A stretch of 64,000 nt of DNA from SAR116 cluster bacterium AG-335-B03 (GTDB lineage Bacteria > Pseudomonadota > Alphaproteobacteria > Puniceispirillales > Marisalimonadaceae), in NCBI GenBank assembly GCA_003282435.1, contig QBZG01000005.1, forward strand, positions 1 to 64,000. Direction: 5' to 3'. Every line of letters begins with the position of its first letter. The first letter of the stretch is position 1. The position numbers and the translations under genes are program-made. A model generated the notes under the pieces. The model had not been told where the DNA came from and did not search any database. It worked only from the letters and a program-made list of their open reading frames with translations. Of the stretch, positions 50,674 through 59,940 are shown one piece after another.

Positions 50674-52026
50674 ATGTCAAATATACTAATCAAAAATGCA
50701 AAAATTATTGCAACTATGGACGACAATAAACGGGAAATTGTCGATCAATCTATATATTGTGAAAATGGAAAAGTTGTTGAAATTGGAGAATGTTCAAACC
50801 CTAATTATGACAAACGAATAACAATCAATGCATCAGAAATGGTTGTAATTCCTGGTTTAGTCAATACTCATCATCATCTATTTCAAAATTTAACACGGTG
50901 CTATCAGAAAGCCCAAAACGAATCTTTGTTTGGATGGTTAACTAGCTTATATCCTATTTGGAATAAAATTGGCCCCTCAGACATATACATATCGTCATTA
51001 ATTGGTTTATCAGAAATGGTCTTAAGTGGTTGTACTACTTCAAGTGACCATCTTTATCTTTTTCCTAATGGATCAAAACTTGAAGATCAGATTGAGGCAG
51101 CTAAAGATGTTGGTTGTAGATTTCACGCAACTAGAGGATCAATGAGTATTGGAGAGAGTAAAGGTGGTTTACCACCAGATTCACTTACTGAAGATGAAGA
51201 TTCTATTTTGAAAGATTGTCAAAGAGTAATTGAAAAATTTCACAACAGCTCTGATTTCGCGATGTTAAAAATCGCTTTGGCTCCTTGTTCCCCGTTTAGC
51301 GTAAGTCAAGATTTAATGAAAGAAACTGCAAGTTTAGCAAGAGAATATTCAGTAGGTATGCACACTCATTTAGCAGAAAATATAGAAGATATAGTGTACA
51401 CTGAAGAAAAATTTGGAATGAGGCCTGGACAATATATTGAAGAATTAGGTTGGGTTGGAAATGATGTTTGGCATGCACACTGTGTCCAATTAAATGAAAA
51501 TGAAATAGATTTATTCTCAAAAACGCGTACGGGGATTGCTCATTGTCCTTGTTCTAACATGCGATTAGCTAGTGGGATAGCACCTATACGAAGATGTATT
51601 GATGAAGGTGTTAATGTTGGGTTAGGCGTAGATGGTTCGAGTTCAAACGATAGTGGAAATCTTTTAAATGAAGCCCGACAAGCAATGCTTTTACAAAGAG
51701 TTAACTTGGGTGCAAACAAATTTTCACCAAGAGAAGCTTTGTATACTGCAACTCGGGGTGGTGCTAATGTTTTGAATAGAAATGATATTGGCCAAATTTC
51801 GGAAGGCAAGGCAGCTGACTTTGCAATATATGACTTAAATAGTATTGCACTTTCTGGAACCTGGAGTGACCCTTTAGCAGCTCTAGTTTTATGTTCACCA
51901 ATGCAAACAGCTTACACAATATGTAATGGTAAAATTATATCTGAAAAAGGTAATCTAAATAATATTGATATTGGTTTGTTTTTAGAAAAACACAAAGAGG
52001 CATCAAAAAAATTATTAGAAATTTAA
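50674..52026 (+). CDS. 8-oxoguanine/guanine-type deaminase (amidohydrolase, AtzB/TrzA-like)
   Basis: 450 aa; VIPGLVNTHHHLFQNLTR, HTHLAENIEDI, AHCVQLNENEIDLFSKTRTGIAHCPCSNMRLASGIAPIR, LGVDGSSSNDS. Confidence 0.85.
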   Translation: MSNILIKNAKIIATMDDNKREIVDQSIYCENGKVVEIGECSNPNYDKRITINASEMVVIPGLVNTHHHLFQNLTRCYQKAQNESLFGWLTSLYPIWNKIGPSDIYISSLIGLSEMVLSGCTTSSDHLYLFPNGSKLEDQIEAAKDVGCRFHATRGSMSIGESKGGLPPDSLTEDEDSILKDCQRVIEKFHNSSDFAMLKIALAPCSPFSVSQDLMKETASLAREYSVGMHTHLAENIEDIVYTEEKFGMRPGQYIEELGWVGNDVWHAHCVQLNENEIDLFSKTRTGIAHCPCSNMRLASGIAPIRRCIDEGVNVGLGVDGSSSNDSGNLLNEARQAMLLQRVNLGANKFSPREALYTATRGGANVLNRNDIGQISEGKAADFAIYDLNSIALSGTWSDPLAALVLCSPMQTAYTICNGKIISEKGNLNNIDIGLFLEKHKEASKKLLEI

Positions 52027-52539
52027 ATTTTTATAATCCTAATTTCATTCTGTTTAAAATAATACTCTTTTAGATTAGTTGAAGATATTTCTTTATCTTT
52101 GATTCTATCAATAATCCAGAAATCTTGTTTCTTTTTTACTAATAGTGGGTGATGCCATACGTTTGCTTTGTAGGTTATACCAACACTTCCATCTACGTGA
52201 AAACATCTTAAAGTATCTAAATCAGGCAAATCATTTTTTTTCCATAGATACAACTATTAACCAATCATGGTTTTGGAGTGGCAAAAAACTTTGTGAAGCA
52301 ATGGGGTGTTTTTCCATTATCTTAATTTGAATAGGAAATTCTCTTGGAGATCCTGAAAAAATTGATATCGCAGGTATTCCATTTTGATCTGATAATTTTA
52401 ATTCAGAAATATTATGGTGCCTGATAGTTGTGCCTTGATTAATAGATAATTTACTTGAAGAAAAACTCTTATTTATTATATCGCCAAATGGTAAAAAATT
52501 TTCTTTATTTAATTTTTCAATCTGGAGGTTGTCAATCAT
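52023..52539 (-). pseudogene. allA: Ureidoglycolate lyase (AllA), apparent frameshift in an A8/T8 run
   Basis: N-terminal frame 52231-52539 ends ...DWLIVVSMEKK*; C-terminal frame 52023-52253 carries ...NDLPDLDTLRCFHVDGSVGITYKANVWHHPLL. Removing one A from the run at 52234-52241 joins them as SMEKNDLPDLD. Confidence 0.88.
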
Positions 52540-53530
52540 TAGATATTATTCCAAATATTCTAAGTCGAGAAACGCCACCATCTGGATAAATGTTTAACCT
52601 AATATGTGTTGCTTCTTTTTGCGGATTTAAATCAAGACTAAATTTATGAACGTTATCAGCCTTTAATTTCATTTGATCTAAAATTAAATCCCATTTTTCA
52701 GAGTCTTTGATTATACTCTCATTACTACTAACTACTTCAGAAACTGATGCTGCTTGTATTGATGCTCTATCTGGAAAGTTACCTTTGAAATGGGCTGTAT
52801 CTATTTCAATTTCTTTAATCATAGCTTTTTTTGCTAACTTAATAATAATCCAATCATTGCCTGGCTCTCTTCTACGTCTTGTTTCCCAGCCATCTCCCAT
52901 AGTTTCACCTCTCCCTTCTGAAAGAAGAGCAGAAACATCTCCGTAATGGGCATTATTGAAAGCAACAATTGATCCACCTAGATTAAGAGAAGATAATTCA
53001 ATTAACTCGTTATTTTTAAACTTGCCCCAATCATATTTCACTTCACCAAATACTCTTAATCTTGCAACACCTCCATCAGGAAAAATTTGTAATCTTATAT
53101 AATTAAAAGTTTTGTTAGATTTGATATCAAAATTATTTTTTTTATCACCTATTAAGGAAGTTTTTGTTTTTAATAAAATCCAATCATCATCATCATTTGG
53201 AATTTCTGAACTGTAACAACCTTCTAAAGAGAAAAATGGAGGAAAATTTCCAGTAAAATAACTAGTATCTACTTCAATAGTTGATATTACGCCAGGTGAG
53301 CCAAGTTTTATTATAACCCAGTCATTCCCACCATCCCTTCTTCTTTTACTTTCCCATCCATCCATCCACTTTCCGTGTTCATCAAATTTATCTTCAATAA
53401 AGACTGGCTCCTTATCACTAAGCATGCGGATCGCTTCACCAAAAAATTCGTCAGAAACACTTAAAATTTTAGTACCCATTTTAGGGGATGCTAAATTCAC
53501 TAAAGTTTGAGAATTATTTTTGTCAGTCAT
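52532..53530 (-). CDS. alc: Allantoicase
   Basis: 332 aa with two allantoicase repeats: GWESKRRRDGGNDWVIIKLG...IEVDTSYFTGNFP and GWETRRRREPGNDWIIIKLA...IEIDTAHFKGNFP. Confidence 0.95.
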   Translation of the reverse strand: MTDKNNSQTLVNLASPKMGTKILSVSDEFFGEAIRMLSDKEPVFIEDKFDEHGKWMDGWESKRRRDGGNDWVIIKLGSPGVISTIEVDTSYFTGNFPPFFSLEGCYSSEIPNDDDDWILLKTKTSLIGDKKNNFDIKSNKTFNYIRLQIFPDGGVARLRVFGEVKYDWGKFKNNELIELSSLNLGGSIVAFNNAHYGDVSALLSEGRGETMGDGWETRRRREPGNDWIIIKLAKKAMIKEIEIDTAHFKGNFPDRASIQAASVSEVVSSNESIIKDSEKWDLILDQMKLKADNVHKFSLDLNPQKEATHIRLNIYPDGGVSRLRIFGIISND

Positions 53531-53551
53531 AATACTTTCCTTTTAAGAATA

Positions 53552-54958
53552 CTATAGAGAAGAAAATCCCCTTGAAATGTATTGTCCAAGATTATTTTGT
53601 TTTAAAAATTTATTTTTTTCGTAAATTTTTTGACCTCTAAGCCAAGTTTGTATTGGCCAGCCTCTAACTTCTATTCCCTCAAATGGGGTATAATCTGAGC
53701 CATGATGCAAATCAGATTGCCTGATAGTATCTATTTTATTCGGATCCCAAATAGTTAAATCAGCGTCTGATCCAATTTTAATTGAACCCTTTTGTGGATG
53801 TAAGCCATACATTTTTGCTGGGTTTGTAGAAGTTAACTCTACAAATCTCTCAAGAGAAATTCTTTTCTTACTTACACCTTCTGAAAATAATATTGGAAGT
53901 CTAGTTTCTACTCCTGGTATACCATTGGGAACCCATTTAAAAGACGTCCTTGCACCAGGTCTGTCTTTACCTTTTTTATCTTTAAATTTGAATGGACAAT
54001 GATCAGAAGAAAAAATATCAAAGGTGCCGTCAATTATACCTTCCCAAATAGCTTCTTGACTTTCCAAGTCTCTTGGAGGAGGGGAGCAAACGTATTTAGC
54101 GCCCTCAAAATCCATGTTTAGACCTTTCATATCATCTTCAGTTAAACAGATATATTGAGGACATGTTTCAGAAAAAACTCTAATACCTTTTTCTTTGGCC
54201 CACTTAATCTGCGACAGAGCTTCATTGCCTGAAACATGAACTATTACAATTGGTATATCTACTATTTGTGCATGACTAATAGCTCTGTGCGTTGCTTCTC
54301 TTTCAACGATTTGTGGTCTTGATATACCGTGAAAATAGGGAGCAACTTTACCTTCTTCTTCTAATTTTTTAGTAAGATATCTTATAGCATCATAGCCTTC
54401 TGCGTGAACCATTACCAAAGTTTTTTCTTTTTTAGCTACTTCAAAAACTTTCAATAATTCTTCATCATTTAACACTAGATCGTCATATGTCATAAAGACT
54501 TTAAATGACGTATAACCATCCCTAGCTAGAGCTGGGAGTTCTTGTCCTAAAACTTGGGGGGAAGGATCACTGATTATTAAATGAAAAGAAGTATCAATAT
54601 ACAAATTATCTTTGGCTTTTTTATGATAGTTTTCAACACACTCTCGAAGAGATTGCCCTTTTTCTTGCATTGCAAACGGTAAAACTGTTGTATTTCCTCC
54701 TGCAGCTGCAGACATTGTCGCGGATTGAAAATTATCAGCCATTTCAACATCCGGTCCTGATGGTTGATCTATATGAACGTGGGCATCAACACCTCCTGGA
54801 AGGATTAGCAAATCTGTTGCATCTTCTATTACTTCTGCATTATCACTTAAATCACCTATTGCAGAAATTTGTCCATCACTAATGCCGAGGTCACAATTTT
54901 TAACACCACTTTCTGTTACTAATTTTCCATTTTTAAAAATAAGATCAAGTTTTTCCAT
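53552..54958 (-). CDS. Dihydropyrimidinase / D-hydantoinase family amidohydrolase
   Basis: 468 aa; LPGGVDAHVHIDQPSG, AAAGGNTTVLPFA, SFKVFMTYDDL, IFSSDHCPF. Confidence 0.92.
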   Translation of the reverse strand: MEKLDLIFKNGKLVTESGVKNCDLGISDGQISAIGDLSDNAEVIEDATDLLILPGGVDAHVHIDQPSGPDVEMADNFQSATMSAAAGGNTTVLPFAMQEKGQSLRECVENYHKKAKDNLYIDTSFHLIISDPSPQVLGQELPALARDGYTSFKVFMTYDDLVLNDEELLKVFEVAKKEKTLVMVHAEGYDAIRYLTKKLEEEGKVAPYFHGISRPQIVEREATHRAISHAQIVDIPIVIVHVSGNEALSQIKWAKEKGIRVFSETCPQYICLTEDDMKGLNMDFEGAKYVCSPPPRDLESQEAIWEGIIDGTFDIFSSDHCPFKFKDKKGKDRPGARTSFKWVPNGIPGVETRLPILFSEGVSKKRISLERFVELTSTNPAKMYGLHPQKGSIKIGSDADLTIWDPNKIDTIRQSDLHHGSDYTPFEGIEVRGWPIQTWLRGQKIYEKNKFLKQNNLGQYISRGFSSL

Positions 54959-54971
54959 ATATATTTCCTCG

Positions 54972-56201
54972 TTATTTAAGCTCGTCTTTTAAATTATTTA
55001 TTGCAATGTAAAGTTTTTGAATTTCAGCTCTTTCGTGATCTTCAATAAATGACAAATTACCTGGTGGCATTGCAAAAGATAATACGGATTGAGAATAAAT
55101 ATTATCAATATTATCCACTATGTCTTTTTTAGTTTCCAATCTGATTAATTTAGGAGCATTCGCCATATTTTCCCAAAGAGGTTCTCTTGCGTGGCACATC
55201 GCACATTTGGATACTATTATCTCTTGAGCATTAGCTAAAATTGGTTTTGGTATTTTATTAATTAAAGTTGCGTTACCTTTCATTTCACTTAGTTCAGGTT
55301 TTCCGGAATAAGAAATATAAATTGTAAGCAATGTAAAAATAGTAACTGGTATAGCCACCCAATATGGTGGTTTAGATCCAGTGTGTTTTACATTAAAAAA
55401 ATGTCTTATTAAGGCACCTATGATTAAAATTATTGGAATAATAATCCAAGAATATTTAGTAGCATATATCAATGGATAATGATTTGAAATCATAATAAAA
55501 ATCACTGGAAGTGTTAAATAATTATTATGAAGCGATCTTTGCTTAGCTATCATTCCATGTTTAGGGTCAGGTGTTTCATTTGCGATCAAACTAGCTACAA
55601 CTTTTTTCTGTCCAGGAATAATAACCATCAGAACATTTGCTACCATAATTGTTCCTAAAATAGTTCCTATCTGCATAAAAGCACCCCGATAGCTAAATAT
55701 TTCAGAGTAAACCCAAGACATGGCAGTAATCAGAATAAATATTGAACCAATAAGAGTATAGACATTTGTTTTTAATGAAATTCTGCATATAATATCATAA
55801 ATCAACCAACCAAATATAATTCCTAAGATAGACATAATTACTGCTTCATATTTTTCAAAATCATATTTTATTATGTCAATCATATATAATTCTGCTCCAG
55901 CGTAGTATATCAACGCTAATAAAGCGAAACCTGATACCCAAGTCGCATAAGCTTCCCATTTAAACCAAGTTAATTCAGAAGGAAGTTTGGACGGGGCAAC
56001 TAAATATTTTACTAAATGATAAAAACCACCACCATGTACCTGCCATGCTTCCCCGTGAGATTTATCTGGAAGATTTTTGCCTTGTTTTAAACTTAAATCA
56101 AGAGCTATAAAATAGAAACTAGACCCTATCCAAGCGATACCAGCTATCACATGGAACCATCTTAAGATGAGCTCGATCCACTCTTCGAAAAGAAATATCA
56201 C
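54972..56201 (-). CDS. puuD: Membrane urate hydroxylase/oxidase PuuD with C-terminal cytochrome c domain
   Basis: 409 aa; WFHVIAGIAWIGSSFYFIALD, multi-TM, C-terminal IVSKCAMCHAREPLW (CxxCH). Confidence 0.93.
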   Translation of the reverse strand: MIFLFEEWIELILRWFHVIAGIAWIGSSFYFIALDLSLKQGKNLPDKSHGEAWQVHGGGFYHLVKYLVAPSKLPSELTWFKWEAYATWVSGFALLALIYYAGAELYMIDIIKYDFEKYEAVIMSILGIIFGWLIYDIICRISLKTNVYTLIGSIFILITAMSWVYSEIFSYRGAFMQIGTILGTIMVANVLMVIIPGQKKVVASLIANETPDPKHGMIAKQRSLHNNYLTLPVIFIMISNHYPLIYATKYSWIIIPIILIIGALIRHFFNVKHTGSKPPYWVAIPVTIFTLLTIYISYSGKPELSEMKGNATLINKIPKPILANAQEIIVSKCAMCHAREPLWENMANAPKLIRLETKKDIVDNIDNIYSQSVLSFAMPPGNLSFIEDHERAEIQKLYIAINNLKDELK

Positions 56202-56205
56202 CTAA

Positions 56206-56556
56206 TCAACTCCCCCTGTAAGTGCTGTAACCGAAGGGAGACAATAACAAAGGAACATGATAATGCTCAACTCTACTGTTTACAGAAAATCTAATAGGGA
56301 CCTGATCTAAGAAAATATTTTTTAAATTGTTATTTTGTTTTTTCAAATAGTCACCAGCATAAAATAACAGCTCATAAGTTATTTCTTCTAAATTTTCTGC
56401 TGAAATTAATGGTTCATTAATTCTACCGTCGTTGTTAGTGATAAAAGTGTCTATTAACTCTTTTTGCTCATTAATAATTTTATATAATTTAATCTTCAAA
56501 TTAACTGCAGGTCTACCCTTACTAGTATCTAAAACGTGTGTAGTTAAACCAGCCAT
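56206..56556 (-). CDS. uraH: 5-hydroxyisourate hydrolase
   Basis: 116 aa; LTTHVLDTSKGRPAVNLKIKLY ... YHVPLLLSPFGYSTYRGS terminus. Confidence 0.96.
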   Translation of the reverse strand: MAGLTTHVLDTSKGRPAVNLKIKLYKIINEQKELIDTFITNNDGRINEPLISAENLEEITYELLFYAGDYLKKQNNNLKNIFLDQVPIRFSVNSRVEHYHVPLLLSPFGYSTYRGS

Positions 56557-56599
56557 ACATTTCTCTATTCAAGTTTGTGTTAAATATGCTTAAATATTT

Positions 56600-57148
56600 A
56601 TGTACTCAATAATATCAGGTAAAACTATGTCCGACAAATATTTTACATTTATTTCTAAAAAAATCGGTAGTAAGAAATTTGTAAATCTACTTAAAAGTAT
56701 TTATGAGCATTCCCCATGGGTTCCAGAAAGACTTTTATCTAAAGAAGGTATTGAAATTAAAACGAAAAGAAAGTTGCATATACAAATGAAACAGATTGTA
56801 GATGATGCATCTAAATTAGAAAAATTAAATCTTATTAGGGCCCATCCAGAATTAGGTAATAAGCTTCAAAAAATAAAAAAATTAACAAAATTTTCTCAAG
56901 AAGAACAGAAATCTGTAGGCTTAGATCAATGTACCGAAGAAGAATATAAAATATTAACAAACCTTAACAAAGAATATAGATCTAAATTTGAATTTCCATT
57001 TATAATTGCAGTTAAAGGTTTATCCAAAAATTATATAATAGAGAATATGAAAAAAAGAGTTAAAAATAGTCAAGAAGAAGAATTTAAGACTGCGATAAGT
57101 GAAATTCATAAAATAGCAAAACTTCGTATTAATGATTTGACTTATTGA
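56600..57148 (+). CDS. uraD: 2-oxo-4-hydroxy-4-carboxy-5-ureidoimidazoline decarboxylase
   Basis: 182 aa; YEHSPWVPERLL, LIRAHPELGNKLQ, FPFIIAVKGLSK. Start likely at internal ATG. Confidence 0.93.
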   Translation: MYSIISGKTMSDKYFTFISKKIGSKKFVNLLKSIYEHSPWVPERLLSKEGIEIKTKRKLHIQMKQIVDDASKLEKLNLIRAHPELGNKLQKIKKLTKFSQEEQKSVGLDQCTEEEYKILTNLNKEYRSKFEFPFIIAVKGLSKNYIIENMKKRVKNSQEEEFKTAISEIHKIAKLRINDLTY

Positions 57149-57209
57149 TTAGCTAATTTATTTTTTATGTAAGTTTATTTAGACAAAAAAATAAATTTTA
57201 GGAACTAAT

Positions 57210-58160
57210 ATGTTAGGTGACTTACAAGAAAATAAGGGTGTTATTGCCATTGCAACCACACCATTTGATGAGAAAAACTACATAGATTATGAATCTGTTG
57301 AGAGTCTTGCAGATTATTATCTAGAAAGTGGAGTTTCTGGTGTTACAATATTAGGTGTTATGGGAGAAGCCCAAAAACTTAATATTGAGGAACAAAAGTC
57401 CCTAATCAAAAAATATAGTGATAAATTAAAAAACAAAGTTCCAGTTATAGTAGGGGTGTCTAATCCAGGGATTGATAATTTAGAATTATTATCAAAGTTT
57501 TCAATGGATGCAGGAGCCTCTGGGGTTATGGTATCTGGAAATAATGGGTTAAAAAATGATGATCAAATAAAATCATATTTTGATCAAATTATAAAACGAA
57601 CTAGAGATATTCCAATCTGTCTTCAGGACTATCCACCGACAACTAATGTTTATTTTTCTGAAAGTATTATCAATAATTTAATAGAAGATCATTCATCAAT
57701 CCACATGTTTAAACATGAAGATTGTCCTGGCCATAATAAATTAACAAGGTTAATCAAATATAGAAAAGAAAATCTAAAAAGGAAATATAGCATCTTTGTC
57801 GGTAATGGAGGACTTTACGTGCCTCAAGAACTAAGAAGAGGGGCTGATGGAATTATGACTGGGTTTGCTTTTATTGAGATGTTAGTCAATGTGTTTGATT
57901 TATTTAATAATAATTCTAAGGAAAATTCTGAAGATTTATTTGATATTTACCTACCTTTGATAAGACATGAGCAGCAATTTGGAATAGGCTTGGCGTTAAG
58001 AAAATTTGTTTTACAAAAAAGAGGTATTATCAAATTTTCAAAAGTGCGTGCTCCTGGTCCTATACTTTCTAATGAAGACATTGAAGAAATAAATAATTTA
58101 TTTAAAAGATTAAAGTCAAAATTAATTGAAAAAGATTTTCCCGTACCAGATGGCATTTAG
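57210..58160 (+). CDS. Dihydrodipicolinate synthase/N-acetylneuraminate lyase family protein
   Basis: 316 aa; VIAIATTPFDEKNYIDYESVESLADYYLESGVSGVTILGVMGEAQKL. Confidence 0.9.
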   Translation: MLGDLQENKGVIAIATTPFDEKNYIDYESVESLADYYLESGVSGVTILGVMGEAQKLNIEEQKSLIKKYSDKLKNKVPVIVGVSNPGIDNLELLSKFSMDAGASGVMVSGNNGLKNDDQIKSYFDQIIKRTRDIPICLQDYPPTTNVYFSESIINNLIEDHSSIHMFKHEDCPGHNKLTRLIKYRKENLKRKYSIFVGNGGLYVPQELRRGADGIMTGFAFIEMLVNVFDLFNNNSKENSEDLFDIYLPLIRHEQQFGIGLALRKFVLQKRGIIKFSKVRAPGPILSNEDIEEINNLFKRLKSKLIEKDFPVPDGI

Positions 58161-58166
58161 TAAATT

Positions 58167-58916
58167 ATGAAAATATTGTTATACAATCCAAATACTAGCG
58201 AATCTATTACTAATACACTTTATGATACAGCTAAATTGGTAGTAAGTGAAGGAACCACCCTTGTACCTATGACGGCTAAAAAGGGCTTTCCTTATATATC
58301 AACTAAAGTTGAAGCGCAAATTACAGGCACTTTGGTTCTTGAAAAAATAGCAGAAATACATTTACAATATGATGCGATAATTATAGCTGCATTTGGTGAT
58401 CCAGGTCTGATTCCCGCAAAAACATTGTTTAATTTGCCGATTATTGGGCTAGGCGAAGCAGCTATGTTAAGTGCTTGCTTATTTGGTAAAAAATTCTCTA
58501 TTATCTCATTTACGAATGCAATGGCCTCCTGGTATGAAGAAAGTGTTGAAGTGCTTGGATTACAACCCAGATATGCAGGATTTAGAGCTATAGACGGTGT
58601 TAATTTAACTATAGATAAAATCCAAACACTTCAGAAGAAATCTTTAATTGAATCTGCTAAACTTGCTATCAACATTGATGGTGGTGAAGTGGTTATCTTT
58701 GCAGGGGCTCCCCTGTCTGGATTTAAAAAAATTGTTCAAAAAGAGATTAGTGTTCCTGTCATTGATTGTGCTGAAGCAGCTGTAAAACAAGCAGAATCGG
58801 CAGTCGTTATGAATCAAAACACTATTAATAAACATAAACTACCACCTAAATCGTCAATTGGCGTTGATAAAAAATTATCACAATTGATTTCTCAAAAAGT
58901 AAATAATGGTTCATAA
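58167..58916 (+). CDS. Asp/Glu/hydantoin racemase family, candidate allantoin racemase
   Basis: 249 aa; ILLYNPNTSESITNTLYDTAKLVV, LPIIGLGEAAMLSACLFGKKFSIISF; immediately upstream of puuE. Confidence 0.85.
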   Translation: MKILLYNPNTSESITNTLYDTAKLVVSEGTTLVPMTAKKGFPYISTKVEAQITGTLVLEKIAEIHLQYDAIIIAAFGDPGLIPAKTLFNLPIIGLGEAAMLSACLFGKKFSIISFTNAMASWYEESVEVLGLQPRYAGFRAIDGVNLTIDKIQTLQKKSLIESAKLAINIDGGEVVIFAGAPLSGFKKIVQKEISVPVIDCAEAAVKQAESAVVMNQNTINKHKLPPKSSIGVDKKLSQLISQKVNNGS

Positions 58917-59819
58917 ATGAGTAGAGATTTTATTGGTTATGGAAAAGAAAAGCCAAAAATTTTTTGGCCACAAGGTAATAAAATTGCAGTATCTTTTGTT
59001 GTAAACATCGAAGAAGGTGCAGAACTCTCTGTTTCTTCAGGCGATAGTAAAAATGAACATGTATTCGAAAATAATAAAACTAAAATATTAGATATTCCAG
59101 ATCTTTGTATGGAGTCTCATTTTGAGTATGGTTTAAGGTCAGGTATATGGCGTATTTTTGACGCTCTTGATAAATATAATATAAAAGCAACATTTAGTTG
59201 TTGTTCTTTGGCTTTAGAAAAATCTCCTTGGTTGATAGAAGAAATTTTAAACAGAAAACATGAAATATCTGCTCATGGTGTAAAGTGGATTTCCCATGCT
59301 TATTTCAGTAGAGAAGAAGAAAAAAAAATAATTAATGAATGTTACTCGTCAATTCTAAAACTTTCTGGTCGTCCCCCACTGGGTTGGCATACAAAATCAA
59401 GTACGTCACCATTTACTAGGGATCTTTTAATAGAGCATGGAGGTTTCATGTATGATTCTAATGCTTATAATGATGACATACCTTATGTAATAAGACAAAA
59501 TGATAGGAAATTCGTAATTATTCCATATTCATTTGATACAAATGACATGAGATTTGATGGGAACAATGGTTTTGTACAAGGGGACGATTTTAATACTTAT
59601 TGTAAAGAATCATTTAATCAACTTCTCTCAGAAACTGATGATGGTTCTTTAAGAATGATGTCTATTGGACTACATCCTAGAATTATTGGAAGACCAGGAA
59701 GAATTAAAGGACTTGAAGATTTTATCAATCATATAAAATCATATCAAAATGTATGGATACCAACAAGGATAGACATAGCCAAACATTGCTTAGAAAAAGA
59801 TTTATTCAATTTTTTCTGA
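58917..59819 (+). CDS. puuE: Allantoinase PuuE-type (polysaccharide deacetylase fold)
   Basis: 300 aa; MSRDFIGYGKEKPKIFWPQGNKIAVSFVVNIEEGAELSVSSGD, LGWHTKSSTSPFTRDLLIEHGGFMYDSNAYNDDIPY. Confidence 0.93.
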   Translation: MSRDFIGYGKEKPKIFWPQGNKIAVSFVVNIEEGAELSVSSGDSKNEHVFENNKTKILDIPDLCMESHFEYGLRSGIWRIFDALDKYNIKATFSCCSLALEKSPWLIEEILNRKHEISAHGVKWISHAYFSREEEKKIINECYSSILKLSGRPPLGWHTKSSTSPFTRDLLIEHGGFMYDSNAYNDDIPYVIRQNDRKFVIIPYSFDTNDMRFDGNNGFVQGDDFNTYCKESFNQLLSETDDGSLRMMSIGLHPRIIGRPGRIKGLEDFINHIKSYQNVWIPTRIDIAKHCLEKDLFNFF

Positions 59820-59940
59820 TTAAATTTATGACATATATTTTGAGGTGTTATGATAAAATTTTGCTTACGTTCAATTCAATTTGACTCTGTTTTATTATGA
59901 ATGCTTAATTATTAAACATTTAAAATGAAAGGAATTAAAA

